Notes under the pieces: model-generated
The model's database searches: none
Told to the model about the DNA's origin: nothing
The model's input: only the letters and a program-made list of their open reading frames with translations
Part shown: piece after piece, positions 6,229 through 8,135 of the stretch
Layout of the letters: each line of letters begins with the position of its first letter
Position numbering within the stretch: the stretch's first letter is position 1
Program-made: the position numbers and the translations under genes
Assembly (NCBI GenBank): GCA_023150495.1
Contig: JAKLKT010000110.1
Coordinates: 1-8,135, forward strand
Length of the DNA: 8,135 nt
Source of the DNA: Planctomycetota bacterium
Lineage (GTDB): Bacteria > Planctomycetota > PLA2
Reading direction: 5' to 3'

Positions 6229-7465
6229 CGTACTTCGTCTCCCTGAAGCTGTCGATCACGAACTGCGCCTCGGGATCGAGGCCGTCGAGCTTCTGGAGCT
6301 CGATGATCCAGAGCCGGTAGGTGAGCCACGTCCGCTCGTCGCTCTTCCACAGGTAGGTGTGGAACCGGGTGAACTCGGCGTCCTTGTCGAACCCGGCGAT
6401 GTCGAAGTACTGCACGCCCGCGATCTTGCGGTTGAGGGATTTCTTGATGATCCCGGTGCGCCGCTCCACCTTCACGATCACGCTCAGCACGTCGCGCTCG
6501 GTGATCATCGCCATGCCCTTCTCGTTGCTGCCGTCGTACTCCGTGTCGCCCAGCGTGTAGAGGGTGTCGCGCTTGAACCAGTCGAGCGTGAACCGGCGGA
6601 TGAGCTTCCCGTCGCGGCCGTACTGGGTGATCGTATCCTTCTCCGTCTTCCAGCGGTCGCCCCTCGGGACCTCGTACTCGATGTTGTCGAAGTACACCTT
6701 CTTCCGTGTGACGTAGTCCGCCTTGATGCCGAGCTTCTTGAAGTGCTTCCTTGCCACCGTGACGGCGTCGTTGCGGAGCGTGTCGTCCGCGGCGCCGGCG
6801 AGGAGCGCCGCGAGACGCGGCTTCGCCTCCTTGAACGCGCCCTTCTCGAGCTGCTCGACGATGTCGTCGAGCTCCGCGCTCGCGGCGATGGCCGCGAACA
6901 GCGCCCGCTTCGGGTAGAGCCTGACGCCCTCCTTGCAGAGCTCCTCCTCGCGCTTCCGGAGCGGCTCGACCTCGACCCCCTTCGCCTGCTGCCCCTCGCG
7001 GAGGAGCTTCACCGCGCGCTCCAGCGGCGCGCCGTCGTCCGGCTGGAGCCCGTGGAGCCTGGCCAGCGCGTCGGCGACGGCGAGCCAGTCGTCCGCGGAG
7101 GTCTCCTCGCCGCAGGCGGCGAGCACGCGGAGGTGGAAGTACGTGCCGTCCGCCGCGGCGCCCAGCGCGTCCGGGCTCTCCGGATTCGCCTCGGCGCAGG
7201 TGACGCCGATCTGCCGGATCTTCTCGGCGGCCGCCTTCAGCTGGTCCTTCACGGTGAGCCCGTGGTCGAGCGGGCTCTCGACCGCCGCCGCGCAGACGCG
7301 CGCCGCCGACTTCGGGTCGTCCGCGATGGCGGCGACCGCGATCCTGTCGTGGACCGCGGCGAGCGCGCCCTGCTTGATCGCGAGCTCGACCGACTCGACG
7401 TGCTGTTCCATCGTCTGCGCCCGGAGCGCCCCGCACAGGAACACCAGCGCGATCGCCGTCCTCAT
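6212..7465 (-). CDS. Exported protein of unknown function (helical N-terminus, beta-rich C-terminus)
   Basis: I do not recognise the family. The product has 417 residues. MRTAIALVFLCGALRA followed by QT is a signal peptide. Residues 18 to about 235 are mostly helical and Ala/Leu-rich, TPR- or solenoid-like (DWLAVADALARLHGL, RAVKLLREG, LEKGAFKEAKPRLAALL). From Tyr251 the sequence alternates in a beta-rich manner (KKVYFDNIEYEVPRGDRW, DTITQYGRDGKLIRRFTL, DTLYTLGDTEYDG, VLSVIVKVERRTGIIKKSL, YLWKSDERTWLTYRLWIIEL). The last part could be a ligand- or surface-binding domain. No catalytic motif is evident. ATG 7465-7463 is preceded by GGGAGGG (7480-7474) at 8 nt, which together with the signal peptide fixes the start. 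The TGA stop overlaps the GTG of the VWA gene, so the two are co-translated and may act together at the cell surface or in the periplasm. Confidence 0.85.
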   Translation of the reverse strand: MRTAIALVFLCGALRAQTMEQHVESVELAIKQGALAAVHDRIAVAAIADDPKSAARVCAAAVESPLDHGLTVKDQLKAAAEKIRQIGVTCAEANPESPDALGAAADGTYFHLRVLAACGEETSADDWLAVADALARLHGLQPDDGAPLERAVKLLREGQQAKGVEVEPLRKREEELCKEGVRLYPKRALFAAIAASAELDDIVEQLEKGAFKEAKPRLAALLAGAADDTLRNDAVTVARKHFKKLGIKADYVTRKKVYFDNIEYEVPRGDRWKTEKDTITQYGRDGKLIRRFTLDWFKRDTLYTLGDTEYDGSNEKGMAMITERDVLSVIVKVERRTGIIKKSLNRKIAGVQYFDIAGFDKDAEFTRFHTYLWKSDERTWLTYRLWIIELQKLDGLDPEAQFVIDSFRETKYEGKDK

Positions 7466-7485
7466 GGCCACGTCCCTCCCGGAGC

Positions 7486-7491
7486 ATGATA
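7486..7491 (-). promoter_or_regulatory. -10-like box TATCAT for the 7465 gene and its operon
   Basis: On the minus strand TATCAT lies 20 nt before the ATG at 7465, and the leader contains GGGAGGG. Exactly 17 nt further upstream is GGAACC (7514-7509), which resembles the GGAAC -35 element of some ECF sigma factors, although TATCAT resembles a sigma-70 -10 box. This promoter would serve the two-gene minus-strand operon. Confidence 0.45.
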
Positions 7492-7507
7492 CCGGGGCGG
7501 CGCGGGC

Positions 7508-7523
7508 GGGTTCCCCGGAACCC
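7508..7523. promoter_or_regulatory. 16-bp dyad GGGTTCC-CC-GGAACCC, possible operator
   Basis: Two perfect 7-bp arms surround a 2-bp centre. The dyad lies midway between two divergent genes and covers the -35 position of the minus-strand promoter (17 nt from TATCAT). It is the clearest candidate regulator-binding site in the window, but no regulator is encoded nearby. Confidence 0.4.
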
Positions 7524-7525
7524 CT

Positions 7526-7564
7526 CCCCGTCGACGTGATGCGACCGTTGCCGCCGCGACGGGG
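7526..7564. repeat. Inverted repeat CCCCGTCG ... CGACGGGG
   Basis: Perfect 8-bp arms at 7526-7533 and 7557-7564 are separated by 23 nt. They lie upstream of the TACACT box of the plus-strand gene and flank its -35 position. This may be a regulatory dyad or chance in GC-rich DNA. Confidence 0.25.
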
Positions 7565-7571
7565 TGCGGCA

Positions 7572-7577
7572 TACACT
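7572..7577 (+). promoter_or_regulatory. -10-like box TACACT, 6 nt before the 7584 gene
   Basis: TACACT is followed by CCGGCG and then ATG 7584. There is no Shine-Dalgarno sequence. The spacing equals that of TAGAAT before hutU and suggests a leaderless transcript. Confidence 0.4.
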
Positions 7578-7583
7578 CCGGCG

Positions 7584-8135
7584 ATGCGGTCCCCCCGATG
7601 CGTGCTCGCGATCCTGCTCGTCGTCCCGGCGCTCGCTGGCGAGGAGTCCCCGCGCTCGCAGCTCCGCATCCCCGACGAGCTGTGGGAGCAGGCGCGCGCG
7701 TTCGCGGGCCGGCCGATCGGGTACTCGGGCGACGAGATGCGGTTCTACGGCGGGCGCGAGCACCTGCTCCGCACGGTCGAGAACCTCTTCCGCGACGCGC
7801 GCGCGGTCCCGCGAGAGACGGGGCGGATCACGGACGACCTGCTCGCGCTCGCCGCGGCGGGGAAGATCGACGAGGTCCTCCAGCGGTGCTGGTCGCTCCT
7901 CGACATGCCCGCGGGCCGGAACTTCCCGGCGGTCCCCAAGGAGTCCTGGGGCGCCCCGTGGATCCCCGCGGAGGCGACGAGCGCGGAGGCGTTCGCCGCG
8001 ATCCTCAAGGCGGCCGGCTCAGGGTCCCCGCCGGCGACCGCGGAGGACATCGCGCGCTTCTCGGCGCTCCCGCCACCGGTGCAGCGCCTCGTCGTCCGGG
8101 TCTCGATCGGCGCGACGGCCGCCGCGACATGGCTC
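7584..8135 (+). CDS. Exported protein of unknown function (partial, C-terminus missing)
   Basis: The frame is open from ATG 7584 to the right edge, 184 codons with no stop. MRSPRCVLAILLVVPALA followed by GEE is a clear signal peptide, with cleavage probably after Ala18. The rest seen is mainly helical (IPDELWEQARAFAGR, GGREHLLRTVENLFRDARAV, DDLLALAAAGKIDEVLQRCWSLLDM) with Pro/Gly-rich loops (FPAVPKESWGAPWIP). It reaches PPPVQRLVVRVSIGATAAATWL at the window edge. I recognise no family or catalytic motif. It is divergent from the 7465 gene across 118 nt of intergenic DNA, so the two may share regulation. Confidence 0.8.
   Translation, partial: MRSPRCVLAILLVVPALAGEESPRSQLRIPDELWEQARAFAGRPIGYSGDEMRFYGGREHLLRTVENLFRDARAVPRETGRITDDLLALAAAGKIDEVLQRCWSLLDMPAGRNFPAVPKESWGAPWIPAEATSAEAFAAILKAAGSGSPPATAEDIARFSALPPPVQRLVVRVSIGATAAATWL

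Noticed and set aside
2718..6320. A 1200-codon plus-strand open frame
   Set aside because: It overlaps hutU in another frame and is antisense to the VWA gene. hutU is certain by homology, so this is a shadow frame.
6359..7489. A 376-codon plus-strand open frame
   Set aside because: It is antisense to the 7465-6212 gene, which has a signal peptide, a ribosome binding site and coupling to its neighbour. The antisense frame has none of these.

Overview
The window is about 8.1 kb of very GC-rich bacterial chromosome. It holds six protein genes and no RNA genes, transposons or CRISPR arrays. High GC, several exported proteins of unknown role, a secreted HEAT/von Willebrand A (VWA) protein and a TIGR03790-type protein suggest a Planctomycetota-like uncultured bacterium. 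That assignment is inference; Myxococcota or Acidobacteriota would also fit.

Layout. 1-1856 (minus, runs off the left edge): exported TIGR03790-type protein with a TPR insertion. 1857-1980: divergent intergenic region with -10-like boxes for both flanking genes. 1981-2961 (plus): lipoprotein with two tandem thioredoxin-like domains. Its reading frame crosses one in-frame TGA at 2626-2628, which lies exactly where a redox-active cysteine belongs (U-G-Y-C). 3007-4647 (plus): complete urocanate hydratase, hutU. 4644-6215 (minus): secreted coiled-coil/HEAT/VWA protein, converging on hutU so closely that both stop codons share the four bases CTAG. 6212-7465 (minus): exported protein of unknown function, translationally coupled to the VWA gene by a GTGA overlap. 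7466-7583: divergent intergenic region with a 16-bp dyad. 7584-8135 (plus, runs off the right edge): start of another exported protein of unknown function.

The outstanding item is the lipoprotein. The sequence after the TGA stays in frame and is homologous to the first domain, so the TGA is not the natural end of the protein. A 6-bp hairpin with a 5-nt loop (AGUUC) lies 10 nt after the TGA, where bacterial SECIS elements sit. I read it as a probable selenoprotein: domain 1 is a redox-dead copy with Ser at the equivalent site, and domain 2 carries the UxxC motif. The domain layout recalls the N-terminal domain of animal selenoprotein P. The same organism uses TGA as a true stop at 6212-6214, which argues against a changed genetic code.

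The genes do not form one pathway. Only the minus-strand pair 6212-7465 / 4644-6215 looks like an operon. hutU stands apart from the other histidine-utilisation genes. Three genes have a -10-like hexamer 6-8 nt before the start codon and no Shine-Dalgarno sequence, which suggests leaderless transcripts.
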